Shown in pieces: positions 47,014-55,624 of a DNA stretch of 64,000 bases. This DNA is from Streptomyces taklimakanensis (GTDB lineage Bacteria > Actinomycetota > Actinomycetes > Streptomycetales > Streptomycetaceae): positions 3,288,001 through 3,352,000 of the forward strand of contig NZ_WIXO01000001.1 of NCBI RefSeq assembly GCF_009709575.1, written 5' to 3'. The translations under genes were made by a program, and so were the position numbers. The notes under the pieces are model-generated. The model did no database searches. It was not told where the DNA came from and worked only from the letters and a program-made list of their open reading frames with translations. Position 1 is the first letter of the stretch; each line of letters opens with the position of its first letter.

Positions 47014-48756
47014 ATGAGACCCGTTTCCCTCGGCCGCGCCCTGCGGCTGGGCGCCTGCGGCGCGGCGGCCGCGGGCCTGGTCGCCGTCGCCGGCGCGACC
47101 CCCGCCTTCGCGGCCGACACGCTGTGGATCAACGCGCCGTCCGAGCTGGTCCTGCCCACGGCGGCCGACGGTGGCGAGGGCGAGGGCCGGATCGCCGAGG
47201 TCGGCGTCTACCACGACATCGCCGGGTACCCCGTCACCGACGGCAGGCTGACCGTCGACGTCTCCGGCCTGGCGGGCGTGGCCCGGGTGACGTGGCCGGA
47301 GCAGTGCGAGGCCGAGGGCACCACCGCCGTCTGCGAGTTCCCCGAGGTGTCCGACGACCCCGGGGAGAGCACCGTGGACCTGGAGGTTCGCGCGGTCGAG
47401 GGCGCCCGGACCGGGGCCACCGGAGTGATCACGTACGCGGCCACGGCGAAGGGCGCCGAGTCGCCGTACCAGCCGGGGGACGTGACCACCTCGGTGACCG
47501 TCGGCGCCGGCCCGGACCTGGTGCTCGGTGGCGTGCCGCAGAAGCGGGAGGCGGAGAAGGGCACCACCACGGAGCTGCCCTTCTCGGTGGCCAACCACGG
47601 CAACGAGACCGCCGACGGCTCGATCCTGTGGATCCACGCCTCGTACGGGCTGGAGTTCGCCCAGCGCTTCGCCAACTGCGAGTACACCGAGACGGGCGGC
47701 GCCGAGTACCCGCCGGCGACCGAGGCGCTGTGCGTCATCGACCAGCCGTTGGAGCCCGGCGCGTCCTACGTCCCCGACGCGCCGCTGTCCCTGGGCGTCA
47801 CCGACCACGCGCTGTACGAGCGCACCGACCTGCGCATCGAGCCGAAGACGGCGGAGACGCTGAAGCGGGCGCGCGGGAACCGCACCCTCGACCGGGGCGA
47901 GGGCGGCACGCTCCGGCTGGTCGAGCGGCCGAGCCTGAAGTCCGACGATCTCGACATGGACGACAACTACGCCGTCACCGGCATCACCGTCGACAACGAG
48001 GCCGACCTCGAACTGACCGGCGCGGAGGTCGACGGAAGGGTCGGCGAGACGGTCACCGCCCAGGTGAAGCTGCGCAACCTCGGTCCGGCGTGGATCGCCG
48101 ACCTGTTCGCGGGCGAGCGGATCGTCACGGTCGACGTCCGCGTGCCGGAGGGGACCACGGCCACCGGGATCCCCGCGAACTGCTCGCCGCGGAGCCTGAC
48201 CGGCGGATACGTCGAGAAGCGGATCGGCGCGCCCCGCTACGTGTGCGGTTCGTCCCGTTGGATCGCCGAGGACGGCTCCCTCTCCTTCCCGTTCGAGCTG
48301 CGGATCGACGAGGTCGTTCCGAACGCCACCGGCGAGCTGACGGTCCTGGGCGAGCACTGGGCGGAGTACGACCCGGAGGCCGGCAACAACACCGCCGTCC
48401 TCGTGGTCAACGGCGACGGTTCGGGTGACGGCTCCGACGGTGGCACCACCGGTGGCGGTGACGGCACCCAGGGCGGTGACGGCGGGACGGACGACGGGGG
48501 CACCGACGGCACCCAGGGCGGTGACGGCGGGACGGACGACGGGGACACGGCCGGTACCGGCGACGCCGCCTCGTCCACCGGTGGCTCCGGCTCCGGTTCC
48601 GACGACGGCGCTGCGGGCGGCACCCCGAACGGCGGTGCCGGGAACCTGGCGCTGACCGGTGCGGGCGGCGCCGCGCTGCTCGGCGGCCTGGCGGTCCTGG
48701 CCGTCGCGGTCGGCGGTGGCCTCGTCCTCGTCAACCGCCGGCGCGCACACGCCTGA
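47014..48756 (+). CDS. Secreted surface protein with LAXTG sorting signal
   Basis: 580 residues. Signal peptide MRPVSLGRALRLGACGAAAA.. cleaved after AFA; start chosen by GAAGGA 6 bases before this ATG. Two or three Ig/DUF11-like beta domains, six cysteines probably in pairs, then a Gly/Asp/Thr-rich linker with repeated GTQGGDGGTDDG, and a cell-wall signal: LALTG (545-549), hydrophobic helix, NRRRAHA. LAXTG is the Streptomyces sortase E motif, so it should be attached to peptidoglycan. Ligand unknown. Confidence 0.8.
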   Translation: MRPVSLGRALRLGACGAAAAGLVAVAGATPAFAADTLWINAPSELVLPTAADGGEGEGRIAEVGVYHDIAGYPVTDGRLTVDVSGLAGVARVTWPEQCEAEGTTAVCEFPEVSDDPGESTVDLEVRAVEGARTGATGVITYAATAKGAESPYQPGDVTTSVTVGAGPDLVLGGVPQKREAEKGTTTELPFSVANHGNETADGSILWIHASYGLEFAQRFANCEYTETGGAEYPPATEALCVIDQPLEPGASYVPDAPLSLGVTDHALYERTDLRIEPKTAETLKRARGNRTLDRGEGGTLRLVERPSLKSDDLDMDDNYAVTGITVDNEADLELTGAEVDGRVGETVTAQVKLRNLGPAWIADLFAGERIVTVDVRVPEGTTATGIPANCSPRSLTGGYVEKRIGAPRYVCGSSRWIAEDGSLSFPFELRIDEVVPNATGELTVLGEHWAEYDPEAGNNTAVLVVNGDGSGDGSDGGTTGGGDGTQGGDGGTDDGGTDGTQGGDGGTDDGDTAGTGDAASSTGGSGSGSDDGAAGGTPNGGAGNLALTGAGGAALLGGLAVLAVAVGGGLVLVNRRRAHA

Positions 48757-48784
48757 CGGCATCCGGGCGACCCCCTCGCCCGGT

Positions 48785-48825
48785 GACGCCCCCGGCCCCC
48801 GGACCGACCGGTGGCCGGGGGCGTC
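48785..48825 (+). terminator. Terminator of the surface-protein gene
   Basis: GACGCCCCCGGCC / GGCCGGGGGCGTC, 13-bp stem. Confidence 0.7.
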
Positions 48826-48997
48826 GCGCACGCGCGGCGGGCCGGCCCGCACGGCCTCTCCGGCGGCTCGGGGGCGCGGGCGCGAACGGGCTGGGTAGTA
48901 TGCGGCCCACATGGTTACTGGCCGGTAGTTTCTGGCCCGCGGGACGGTTGTCGTCCGTGGCGGGCGGCCGGTCCCTCGACGGCCCGAAGGAGCTTCG

Positions 48998-49678
48998 ATG
49001 CCCACGCTCGACCGCCTCGACGACGTCTTCGTCCTCGATCTCGGGGACACCGAGAACCGCTTCCACCCGGACTGGCTCGCCTCGGTCAACGGCTTCCTGG
49101 ACAAGGTCGAGGAGGCGGAGGGCGCCCGCGCCCTGGTGACGGCGGCCACCGGCAAGTTCTTCTCCAACGGCCTCGACCTCGAATGGCTCATGGCCAACAC
49201 CGACAAGGCCGGTGAGTACGCGGCGAGCGTCCAGGACCTCTTCGCCCGGGTGCTGACCATGCCGTTGATCACCGTGGCCGCCCTCCAGGGCCACACCTTC
49301 GCGGCCGGCGCGATGCTCTCCCTGGCCCACGACTTCCGCGTGATGCGCGCCGACCGGGGCTTCTGGTGCCTGCCCGAGGCCGACATCCACATCCCCTTCA
49401 CCCCCGGCATGTCCGCCCTCATCCAGGCCCGACTGGCCCCCCGGACCGCGCACGAGGCCATGACCACGGCCCGCCGCTACGGTGGCACCGAGGCCCTCGC
49501 CGCCGGGATCGTGGACCGCGCGGTGGAGGAGGGCGCCGTCCGCGACACCGCGATCGAGATCGCCCGCTCCCTGAGCGCCAAGGCGAGCCCGACCCTGGGC
49601 ACGATCAAGTCCCGGATGTACGGCCCGGCCGTCGAGTCGCTGCGCGCGAAGGAGATCCCGCTCGGCTTCGGTGGCTGA
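48998..49678 (+). CDS. Enoyl-CoA hydratase/isomerase family protein
   Basis: 226 residues, short crotonase fold. FVLDLGDTENRFHPDWLASV, ALVTAATGKFFSNGLDLEWL (oxyanion hole), PLITVAALQGHTFAAGAMLS, HDFRVMRADRGFWCLPEADI. The lineup resembles delta3-delta2-enoyl-CoA isomerases (one catalytic Glu in PEADI position) rather than two-Glu hydratases. Fatty-acid or polyketide acyl-CoA handling in the cytosol. Stands alone. Confidence 0.82.
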   Translation: MPTLDRLDDVFVLDLGDTENRFHPDWLASVNGFLDKVEEAEGARALVTAATGKFFSNGLDLEWLMANTDKAGEYAASVQDLFARVLTMPLITVAALQGHTFAAGAMLSLAHDFRVMRADRGFWCLPEADIHIPFTPGMSALIQARLAPRTAHEAMTTARRYGGTEALAAGIVDRAVEEGAVRDTAIEIARSLSAKASPTLGTIKSRMYGPAVESLRAKEIPLGFGG

Positions 49679-49785
49679 GCCGCGCTCCGTGTCGCCCGCC
49701 TCGCACCGGTGATCGGTGACCGGCGGCCCTCCGGAACAGGGAGGTCCGCCCCTGCCCGCGCCCCCCTGCACCCCTGCGCCCCTGC

Positions 49786-49828
49786 GGTCCCGGTGGTCGG
49801 GCCCCCGCCCGGCCCGACCACCGGGACC
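49786..49828. terminator. Bidirectional terminator
   Basis: Perfect 17-bp stem GGTCCCGGTGGTCGGGC / GCCCGACCACCGGGACC between convergent genes. Confidence 0.8.
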
Positions 49829-49843
49829 GGGCGCGTGACGGGC

Positions 49844-50188
49844 TCAGGGCCGAGCCAGGTAGGCGGCGAGGGCGTCGCGGCTGCGCCGGAGGTCGTCGAT
49901 GCGCTCCTCCAGGTCCGCCAACTCCCGCTCCAGGACGCCCCGCAGGTCCGCGCACCAGTCGAACCCCGGCTCCTCGCCCCGGACGCACGGCAACGCCGAA
50001 CGGATCACCTCGGTGGTCAGGCCCGCGTCCAACAGGGCGCGGATCTGCCGCACGGTGAGCACCGACTCCTCGCCGTACTCGCGGTAGCCGTTCGAACCGC
50101 GCTCCGGGGTGAGCAGCCCCTGCTCCTCGTAGTAGCGCAGCAGCCGCGTGCTGACCCCGGTACGCCGGGACAACTCCCCGATCAGCAT
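49844..50188 (-). CDS. MerR-family regulator
   Basis: 114 residues. Winged helix MLIGELSRRTGVSTRLLRYY EEQGLLTPERG-type (residues 1-32), second helix VLTVRQIRALLDAGLTTEVI, long dimer coiled coil ERELADLEERIDDLRRSRDA. Two cysteines (C68, C78) flank the linker: CVRGEEPGFDWC; this could be a redox or metal sensor. Divergent from the aminotransferase gene, whose promoter has the 19-bp spacer that MerR proteins activate. Confidence 0.85.
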   Translation of the reverse strand: MLIGELSRRTGVSTRLLRYYEEQGLLTPERGSNGYREYGEESVLTVRQIRALLDAGLTTEVIRSALPCVRGEEPGFDWCADLRGVLERELADLEERIDDLRRSRDALAAYLARP

Positions 50189-50209
50189 CCGCCTCGTCCC
50201 TTCCGGGAT

Positions 50210-50240
50210 TTGACCTTCACATGGATGTGAGGCCCTAACG
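50210..50240 (+). promoter_or_regulatory. MerR-type promoter with 19-bp spacer
   Basis: -35 TTGACC (50210-50215), 19-bp spacer containing the inverted repeat CTTCACAT/ATGTGAGG, -10 CTAACG (50235-50240). Reads toward the aminotransferase gene; MerR proteins untwist such long spacers. Confidence 0.75.
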
Positions 50241-50325
50241 TCGCTCCGCGGGCGGGCATTCCGCGCACGGACGTGCCCGGACCCCGCCGTCCCATCCCGT
50301 CGAACCCGCACCGTCGGAGTGACAC

Positions 50326-51141
50326 GTGACCTCTTTCGTCTCCTCTTTCGTCGTCCACCGCAACGGCCGGCCGGCCACCGTCGAGGAGTTGGCGCCGCTC
50401 GCCTTCGCGGGCCACGCCCACCTCACCGCCATGCAGGTGCGCGGGGGCCGGATCCGCGGACTCGACCTCCACCTGGAGCGGCTGCGGTCCGCCTCGACGG
50501 AGCTGTTCGGCCGGGCCCTGCCCGACGACCGGGTGCGCTCCCACCTGCGGGCCGCCCTGGCGTCCGGTCCGGCCGACCTCTCGCTGACGGCCGTGGTGTA
50601 CTCGCCCGCCGGCGAGTACACCGCGACCGGGACCGACGCGGAGCCGGAGACGTTGGTCCGCACCGGGCCGCCCGCCTTCGGCCCGGTGGGCCCGCTGACG
50701 CTGGCGGTGGTCGAGCACGAGCGGTTCCTGCCGACGGTGAAGCACGTCGGCGAATCGGCCAAGACGTACTTCCTGCGGCGCGCCGTCGAGGACGGCTTCG
50801 ACGACGCCGCCTTCGTCGATCACCGGGGGCGGATCGGTGAGGCGACGATCTGGAACCTGGCCTTCTGGGACGGCTCCGCGGTGGTGTGGCCCGACGCCGC
50901 CGTGTTGGACGGGGTCACGATGGGCATCGTCCGGCGGCAACTGGACCGCCTCGGCGTCCCCCAACGCGTTCGGGAGATCACGCTCGCCGACCTGCCGGAC
51001 GTGGCCGGGGCCGTGGTGATGAACTCCTGGACGCCGGGGGTGGCCGTACACCGGATCGGCTCCGTGCCGCTGCCGAAGGCGCCGGCCTTCGTGGACCTGC
51101 TCCACCGGGCCTACCGGGCCGAGCGGCCCACCGCACCGTGA
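50326..51141 (+). CDS. Class IV aminotransferase family protein
   Basis: 271 residues, GTG start. FAGHAHLTAMQVRGGRIRGL, LDLHLERLRSAST, VKHVGESAKTYFLRRAVEDG (the pyridoxal-lysine region), AAFVDHRGRIGEATIWNLAF, VLDGVTMGIVRRQLDRLGVP and MNSWTPGVAVHRIG match the BCAT/PabC/D-amino-acid transaminase fold. Reaction: PLP-dependent transamination or ADC lyase; substrate cannot be told. Likely activated by the divergent MerR protein. Confidence 0.82.
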   Translation: MTSFVSSFVVHRNGRPATVEELAPLAFAGHAHLTAMQVRGGRIRGLDLHLERLRSASTELFGRALPDDRVRSHLRAALASGPADLSLTAVVYSPAGEYTATGTDAEPETLVRTGPPAFGPVGPLTLAVVEHERFLPTVKHVGESAKTYFLRRAVEDGFDDAAFVDHRGRIGEATIWNLAFWDGSAVVWPDAAVLDGVTMGIVRRQLDRLGVPQRVREITLADLPDVAGAVVMNSWTPGVAVHRIGSVPLPKAPAFVDLLHRAYRAERPTAP

Positions 51142-51426
51142 GGACCGGTCGGTGTCCGAGCGGCGAGCCACCGTGCGAGGGCGGGGTCGGCTCCCCGGTC
51201 CGCCGGTGCCCCAAGGCGGCCGAGACCGACGTTGTCCCCTCCCGTGGCGGACACTAAGGTCGATCGGGTGACTGCCGGGTCGGCCATGGGCCACACACGA
51301 GTGAGGCGCCCGGCCCCGGCGTGAGCGCGAGGCGGGCCAGGGCCCCGCCGCCTTCTCCGTGTCCTCTCCTCCCGGCGCCCCGCGGGGCGCCCGTCCCAGC
51401 GACCCCGAGACCCGGAGGTACCACGG

Positions 51427-51855
51427 ATGTCACCCGAGCAGCGGAACCGGAACGAAATCGACGCGCCGACCACCACCGTCCAGTTGAACCACACCGTCGT
51501 GTACGCCAGGGACCGGCAGCTGTCGGCCGAGTTCATCGCGGCGATCCTGGGGTTGCGGGTCGGAGCCCCGTTCGGGCCGTTCCTGCCCGTCGACCTCGGC
51601 AACGGCGTGACGCTCGACTACTACGAGAAGCGTGACGAGCCGATCCAGTCGCAGCACTACGCGTTCCTCGTGCCCGAGGAGCGGTTCGACGCCATGATCG
51701 CCCGTCTGGAGGCGGTCGGGGTCACCCACTACGCCGATCCCGACCACACCGAGCCCGGTGGGATCAACCACCTCTTCGGCGGGCGCGGTGCGTACTTCGA
51801 CGACCCGGACGGCCACAACATGGAGATCATGACGCGGCCCTACGTCCGGCCGTAG
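51427..51855 (+). CDS. VOC-family (glyoxalase/dioxygenase-fold) protein
   Basis: 142 residues, one VOC module: VQLNHTVVYARDRQLSAEFI (metal His), LPVDLGNGVTLDYYEKRDEP, QHYAFLVPEERFDAMIARLE, and GRGAYFDDPDGHNMEIMTRP (metal Glu). Possible dioxygenase, epimerase or resistance protein; substrate unknown. Own GGAGG ribosome site. Confidence 0.82.
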   Translation: MSPEQRNRNEIDAPTTTVQLNHTVVYARDRQLSAEFIAAILGLRVGAPFGPFLPVDLGNGVTLDYYEKRDEPIQSQHYAFLVPEERFDAMIARLEAVGVTHYADPDHTEPGGINHLFGGRGAYFDDPDGHNMEIMTRPYVRP

Positions 51856-51890
51856 CGGGGGACGGGGCGTCCTCCGGCCCCCCGGTCCCC

Positions 51891-51922
51891 GACCGCGACC
51901 GGGGGACGCCCCGGTCGCGGTC
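51891..51922. terminator. Bidirectional terminator
   Basis: GACCGCGACCGGGG / CCCCGGTCGCGGTC, perfect 14-bp stem overlapping the hydrolase stop. Confidence 0.7.
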
Positions 51923-53027
51923 AGCGGGTGGGGACCTCCGCCGTCAGGTCGCGCAGCACGCGGTGGGCGGTACGGATGAAGGTGGCCCGCACGGTGGGCG
52001 TGGTGCCGGTCACCGCCGCCAGGGCGGTTCGGGCGGCCGGGCAGAAGCCGACGAACGAGGTGAAGCCCCGGGTGCCGCCGGAGTGGAACAGCAGCTCGAA
52101 GGCGCCGCCGTCGTGCGCCCGGTACGTGCGCGCCTTCCACACCAGGCACATCCGGTCCCCACCGGGAGCCACCACCCTGGGCAGGGTGACCTCGCGCAGC
52201 GCGGTGCGCAGGGTGTCGCCGAACTCCGGAGGCGGGCAGAGCAGCGCCTCCAGGTAGCGCCGCAGATCGCGGGCGCTGGAACGCAGCGCGCCCGCCCCCG
52301 GCAGGCCGGGGATGCGCCAGGGCGGGCGGGGGCGTCCGCGCAGGTGGCCGGTGGCCTGGGGGAGGGTGGGGTCGCAGGTGGTGTCGACCAGCCCCATCGG
52401 CTCCAGCACCCGGGCGGCGAGCGCGTCCTCGTAGGAGGTGCCCGCCACGGTGCCCAGCAACCGGCCCAGCAGACCGACCCCGAAGTTGGAGTAGTGGACC
52501 CGGACGCCGGGCGGGCGGCGCACGCGGGTGTGGGAGAGCGCGCGCACCAGGTGCTCGTCGGTGAAGGTCTCGTAGGGGTTGGTGTACCAGCGGGGCAGGG
52601 CCTCCAGCAGCAGCCCCGGGGGCAGCGTGGGCAGTCCGGCGGTGTGGGTGGCCAGGTGGGCGAAGGTGATCCGGTCGCCGTGCCCCTCGGGTACGGCCGC
52701 CGGCGGGAGGTGGGCGGCGACGGGGTCGTCGAGGCGGACCTCCCCGCGCGCCACCGTCTCGGCCAGCAGCAGGGCGGTGAACGTCTTGGTCACCGAGCCG
52801 AGCTCGAAGCGGGTGGCGTCGCTCGCCCCCCGGCACAGCGTCCCGGACTCGCCCCCGCGCAGCGCCACGACCGCCACCGCGGGGGCGGCCGTGGCCTCGG
52901 CGACCGTCTCCAGGGGGAGGGCGAGGGCCGTCTCCGGCGCTGTTTCCGGTGCTGTTTCCGTTTTCGGCGCCGCGTCGGGGTCGGGCGTGGGGTCCGGTCC
53001 CGGCTGGGGCGTCGCGACGGCGTTCAC
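51921..53027 (-). CDS. Class C beta-lactamase-like serine hydrolase
   Basis: 368 residues. Family S12 motifs: SVTK (78-81; ELGSVTKTFTALLLAE), Y-x-N as VHYSNFG (178-184), and a C-terminal HSGGTRG box (315-321) in place of the KTG/HxG motif. No signal peptide; the N terminus is acidic and Thr/Pro-rich, so a cytosolic peptidase/esterase is more likely than a beta-lactamase. GTG overlaps the DUF6895-like gene (GTGA). Last gene of the 61-residue-peptide operon, possibly its protease or acyl transferase. Confidence 0.82.
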   Translation of the reverse strand: MNAVATPQPGPDPTPDPDAAPKTETAPETAPETALALPLETVAEATAAPAVAVVALRGGESGTLCRGASDATRFELGSVTKTFTALLLAETVARGEVRLDDPVAAHLPPAAVPEGHGDRITFAHLATHTAGLPTLPPGLLLEALPRWYTNPYETFTDEHLVRALSHTRVRRPPGVRVHYSNFGVGLLGRLLGTVAGTSYEDALAARVLEPMGLVDTTCDPTLPQATGHLRGRPRPPWRIPGLPGAGALRSSARDLRRYLEALLCPPPEFGDTLRTALREVTLPRVVAPGGDRMCLVWKARTYRAHDGGAFELLFHSGGTRGFTSFVGFCPAARTALAAVTGTTPTVRATFIRTAHRVLRDLTAEVPTR

Positions 53028-53974
53028 CGGGTTCGCCCGACGCCGGCGCGGGAGAGCGCCAGGGTGCCCGCCACGGCCGCGACGACCGTGGTGTGGTGGT
53101 GCTCCCGGAAACGCTGGGCGGTGTCGCCCTCCACCGGCTTGCCGTCCCGGGGGACCAGCCCGTCCTCGTGTTGCGTGGCGGCCAGTTCCTCCCACAGGCC
53201 CGCGTCGAAGTACGGCTCGTTCAGACAGCTCCCGACGATCATCAGCTCGGCGACGAGGTCCCACTCCTGGATCTCCCGCCACACGTCCAGCCAGACCGGC
53301 AGCCACAGCCGGAGGTACTCCTCGACGGGCTCCGGCAACTCGCCGGGGCGGCCGCCCCAGTCGGTGATGTGGAAGACGGAGTGCGTCACGCAGTAGGCCG
53401 TCATCCAGTCGATGGCCCACGGCTCGGGGGTGTTGCCGAGCCAGGTGTCGTCGGTGAGCCGTCGCCAGTCGACGTCGCCGCCGAGCCCCACCAGACGCGC
53501 GGCGTTGGCGACGGCCAACCGGCGGTTGGGGACCTGCTCGGCGGCGCGGGTGGAGGTCAGCGAGCGCAGGTGGGCGACGAGGGCGTCCATGCGCGGGTGC
53601 CGGTAGCCGGCGCGGACGAAGTGCGCGTACAGCTCCAGCGGGTCGGCCATCATCATGTAGCGGAGCTGGCGTTCGTAGAGCATGTCGCCGCCGCGCAGCT
53701 CCCACCAGGCGAAGTCCAGCAGTTCGCGGGCCGTCTCCGTCTCCTTCCGCGACGCCAGTCCCTCGCGCAGCACCAGGGAGGCGGCCAGCGCCGTCTCGCC
53801 CAGCGGCTTGTAGACGCTGTCGGGATCGGCCATCTCGGCGGTGGTGCCGGGCGGCAGCGTGCCCAGCTCGCAGTGGCGGCGCAGCCAGCCGAGCGCCCGG
53901 GTGGCCAGTCGGTGCGCCGACCGGGACACGGGCGCGGGGACCGACGCCGCGGCGGTCGTGGGGGACGTGCTCAT
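53024..53974 (-). CDS. DUF6895-like protein
   Basis: 316 residues, all-helical with aromatic-rich segments (LLDFAWWELRGGDMLYERQL; WAIDWMTAYCVTHSVFHITD; WLPVWLDVWREIQEWDLVAE; FREHHHTTVVAAVAGTLALS). The pattern is that of the actinobacterial DUF6895 family, reminiscent of alpha/alpha toroids. Coupled at both ends (ATGA and GTGA). Conserved His/Asp/Trp in FHITDWGG and EHHHTT may be catalytic. Likely a modification or binding protein for the operon's peptide. Confidence 0.6.
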   Translation of the reverse strand: MSTSPTTAAASVPAPVSRSAHRLATRALGWLRRHCELGTLPPGTTAEMADPDSVYKPLGETALAASLVLREGLASRKETETARELLDFAWWELRGGDMLYERQLRYMMMADPLELYAHFVRAGYRHPRMDALVAHLRSLTSTRAAEQVPNRRLAVANAARLVGLGGDVDWRRLTDDTWLGNTPEPWAIDWMTAYCVTHSVFHITDWGGRPGELPEPVEEYLRLWLPVWLDVWREIQEWDLVAELMIVGSCLNEPYFDAGLWEELAATQHEDGLVPRDGKPVEGDTAQRFREHHHTTVVAAVAGTLALSRAGVGRTR

Positions 53975-54807
53975 GCGGTGGGCCCTCCCGGCCTGTCGGA
54001 GGTGTCCGGAGCGGGTGGCGGGTGCGGTGCGCCGGGGACGTCCGGCGTCTTCGGCGTGCCCGACAGGTGGCGGGCGATCTCGGTGTCCAGCGCGGTGCGG
54101 GCGCCGCTGCCGTCGTGCAGCTCGATGTGACGGACCACCGCCGCCACGTCCGTCTCGGGCCGTGCCCCCCGGTGCGAGGCGAGGGCGAGCCAGCGCGCCA
54201 GGCGGGCCGCGGTCGGGTAGTCGCGGCGCAGCATCGCCCGGGTGGTGCCCCGGGCCAGGGCGAGCGTCCGGCGGAGTGCGGCGGTCTGGACCGGGCCGTC
54301 GACGTCCGGCAGGGCCAGGGGGGAGAGCTGTGCCATGCGCGACGACCAGGCCCGCCAGGCGGTGTTCGCGCCGCTCGGATCCGCCGGGTCCGCGTCGACC
54401 GCGTCGACCGCGTCGAGGAGGGCCGTCTCGCCGGGGACGCCCAGGGCGGCCGACACCTCCTCGGGGGAGTCACCGCCGTACCGGGCGAGGAGGTGCGCGG
54501 TCGTCCGGTCGCGCCAGGCCGTCTCGGGCGTGGCGTCCGGAGCGGGCGGGAAGACCCGGAAGGACTCGGTCACGGCCTGGGCGTCGTCGGGGCCGAAGGG
54601 CGCCCCGACCAGCAGCGCGGGAGCGAACACGTCGGGCCCCAGCACCCGCACGGCGGCCAGTGCCGCCTTGGGGTCCAGGGCCCGGTCCACCTGGCGGGCC
54701 ACCACCACCGCGTCCTCGGCGCCCCGTAGGGCGCCGAGGACACGGTCGGCCAGACTCTCCACCGCGGCGGCGTACTCCGTGCGCGGTGAGGCGTCCGGAT
54801 TCGGCAT
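53971..54807 (-). CDS. Uncharacterised helical protein of the peptide operon
   Basis: 278 residues; no recognised domain. Predicted helical (EYAAAVESLADRVLGALRGA; AALRRTLALARGTTRAMLRR; YPTAARLARWLALASHRGAR) with a Pro-rich tail. It follows the 61-residue peptide by 134 bases with a hairpin in between, and its stop overlaps the DUF6895-like start. Could be a leader-binding or partner protein. Confidence 0.55.
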   Translation of the reverse strand: MPNPDASPRTEYAAAVESLADRVLGALRGAEDAVVVARQVDRALDPKAALAAVRVLGPDVFAPALLVGAPFGPDDAQAVTESFRVFPPAPDATPETAWRDRTTAHLLARYGGDSPEEVSAALGVPGETALLDAVDAVDADPADPSGANTAWRAWSSRMAQLSPLALPDVDGPVQTAALRRTLALARGTTRAMLRRDYPTAARLARWLALASHRGARPETDVAAVVRHIELHDGSGARTALDTEIARHLSGTPKTPDVPGAPHPPPAPDTSDRPGGPTA

Positions 54808-54915
54808 CAGTGACCTACCTCTCTGGTTCGGTCTGTCATGCTATGCCGTTTCTTTCGTTTCCATTTGATTTGCACGGGTTTGTCGCTGTCCACGCTCCAT
54901 GCCGTGCCTGTCGTT

Positions 54916-54937
54916 CGCCGCCGCTTCCACGGCGGCG
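54916..54937 (-). terminator. Attenuating hairpin after the 61-residue peptide gene
   Basis: CGCCGCC / GGCGGCG stem directly after the peptide stop; such hairpins usually make precursor peptide outnumber downstream enzymes. Confidence 0.45.
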
Positions 54938-54941
54938 CGGC

Positions 54942-55127
54942 TCACTTCTGCTTGGGCTCCTTCGGCGAGAGCAGGAGCAGCAGGAGCAGGACGCCGACGG
55001 CCTCGGGCGCCCAGACCGGGGCGTCGCTGATCGGCGCCTCGTGCGGGGTCATCAGGTCGGTGACCGCGTGGCGCTCGGCCGGAGCGGCGGGAGCGAGGGT
55101 GGTGGACTTCGTCGCGAAAGTGAGCAT
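54942..55127 (-). CDS. 61-residue peptide, candidate precursor
   Basis: Starts MLTFATKSTTLAPAAPAERH behind an excellent AGGAGGA site, which makes translation very likely. Middle part acidic with two Met/His/Asp turns (VTDLMTPHEAPISDAPVWAP). C-terminal part: EAVGV followed by a run of seven leucines, then SPKEPKQK. First gene of an operon with two uncharacterised proteins and a serine hydrolase. It could be a ribosomally made natural-product precursor, a small membrane peptide or a toxin; the sequence has no Cys, so it is not a classical lanthipeptide. Confidence 0.65.
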   Translation of the reverse strand: MLTFATKSTTLAPAAPAERHAVTDLMTPHEAPISDAPVWAPEAVGVLLLLLLLSPKEPKQK

Positions 55128-55163
55128 CGGATTCCTCCTCGATGTGATGCTCGGCTTCTTTCA

Positions 55164-55237
55164 CCGCTCCTGGGAGCGGCTTCCGTCGTCGACGTTACGA
55201 AGGGCCCCGTGAACACGCATGTGATCGTTTGATCGCA
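55164..55237 (-). promoter_or_regulatory. Two palindromes upstream of the peptide operon
   Basis: CCGCTCC-TG-GGAGCGG (55164-55179) in the leader and TGTGATC-N3-TTGATCGCA type repeat (55220-55237; TGTGATCGTTTGATCGCA, arms of 7 with one mismatch) further upstream. Possible operators. The remaining 55,240-55,624 shows no gene. Confidence 0.45.
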
Positions 55238-55624
55238 GTTGCGAACTTCGGCCTTCTGTGCATCCGTTGGCGCGGGCCCGCTGACCGCAGGGGACACCCC
55301 ACGGGCCGGTCGCCCCGCCCGATATCGGGGGACGGGACGGTCGTCCCCGAACCACCCGTTCGGCGGAGGGGGAGGGGCCGCGCGGTGTGGCGTCGCGGAC
55401 CACCGGAGGTCGCGCCCGACCACGGCCGGCACCGGCCGGCACCGCGTGCGGAGCGACCGTTCCCGGGCGCCGGACCGGCGCGCGTTGACCCGAACGGAGT
55501 CCGAGCGCAGGACAGCGCGGACGGACGGCCGGAGCCTGGCTGTGTAGGGGTAGGCCCGGACGGGACGAGGGCGCCTGGCCGATCGCGATCGCGCGGCCGG
55601 TGCTCTGCTCGCAGGAGGTGCCGG

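Noticed and set aside
51921..53027. Beta-lactamase resistance gene
   Set aside because: No signal peptide, C-terminal box is HSGG and the gene is translationally coupled to two cytosolic proteins of unknown function.
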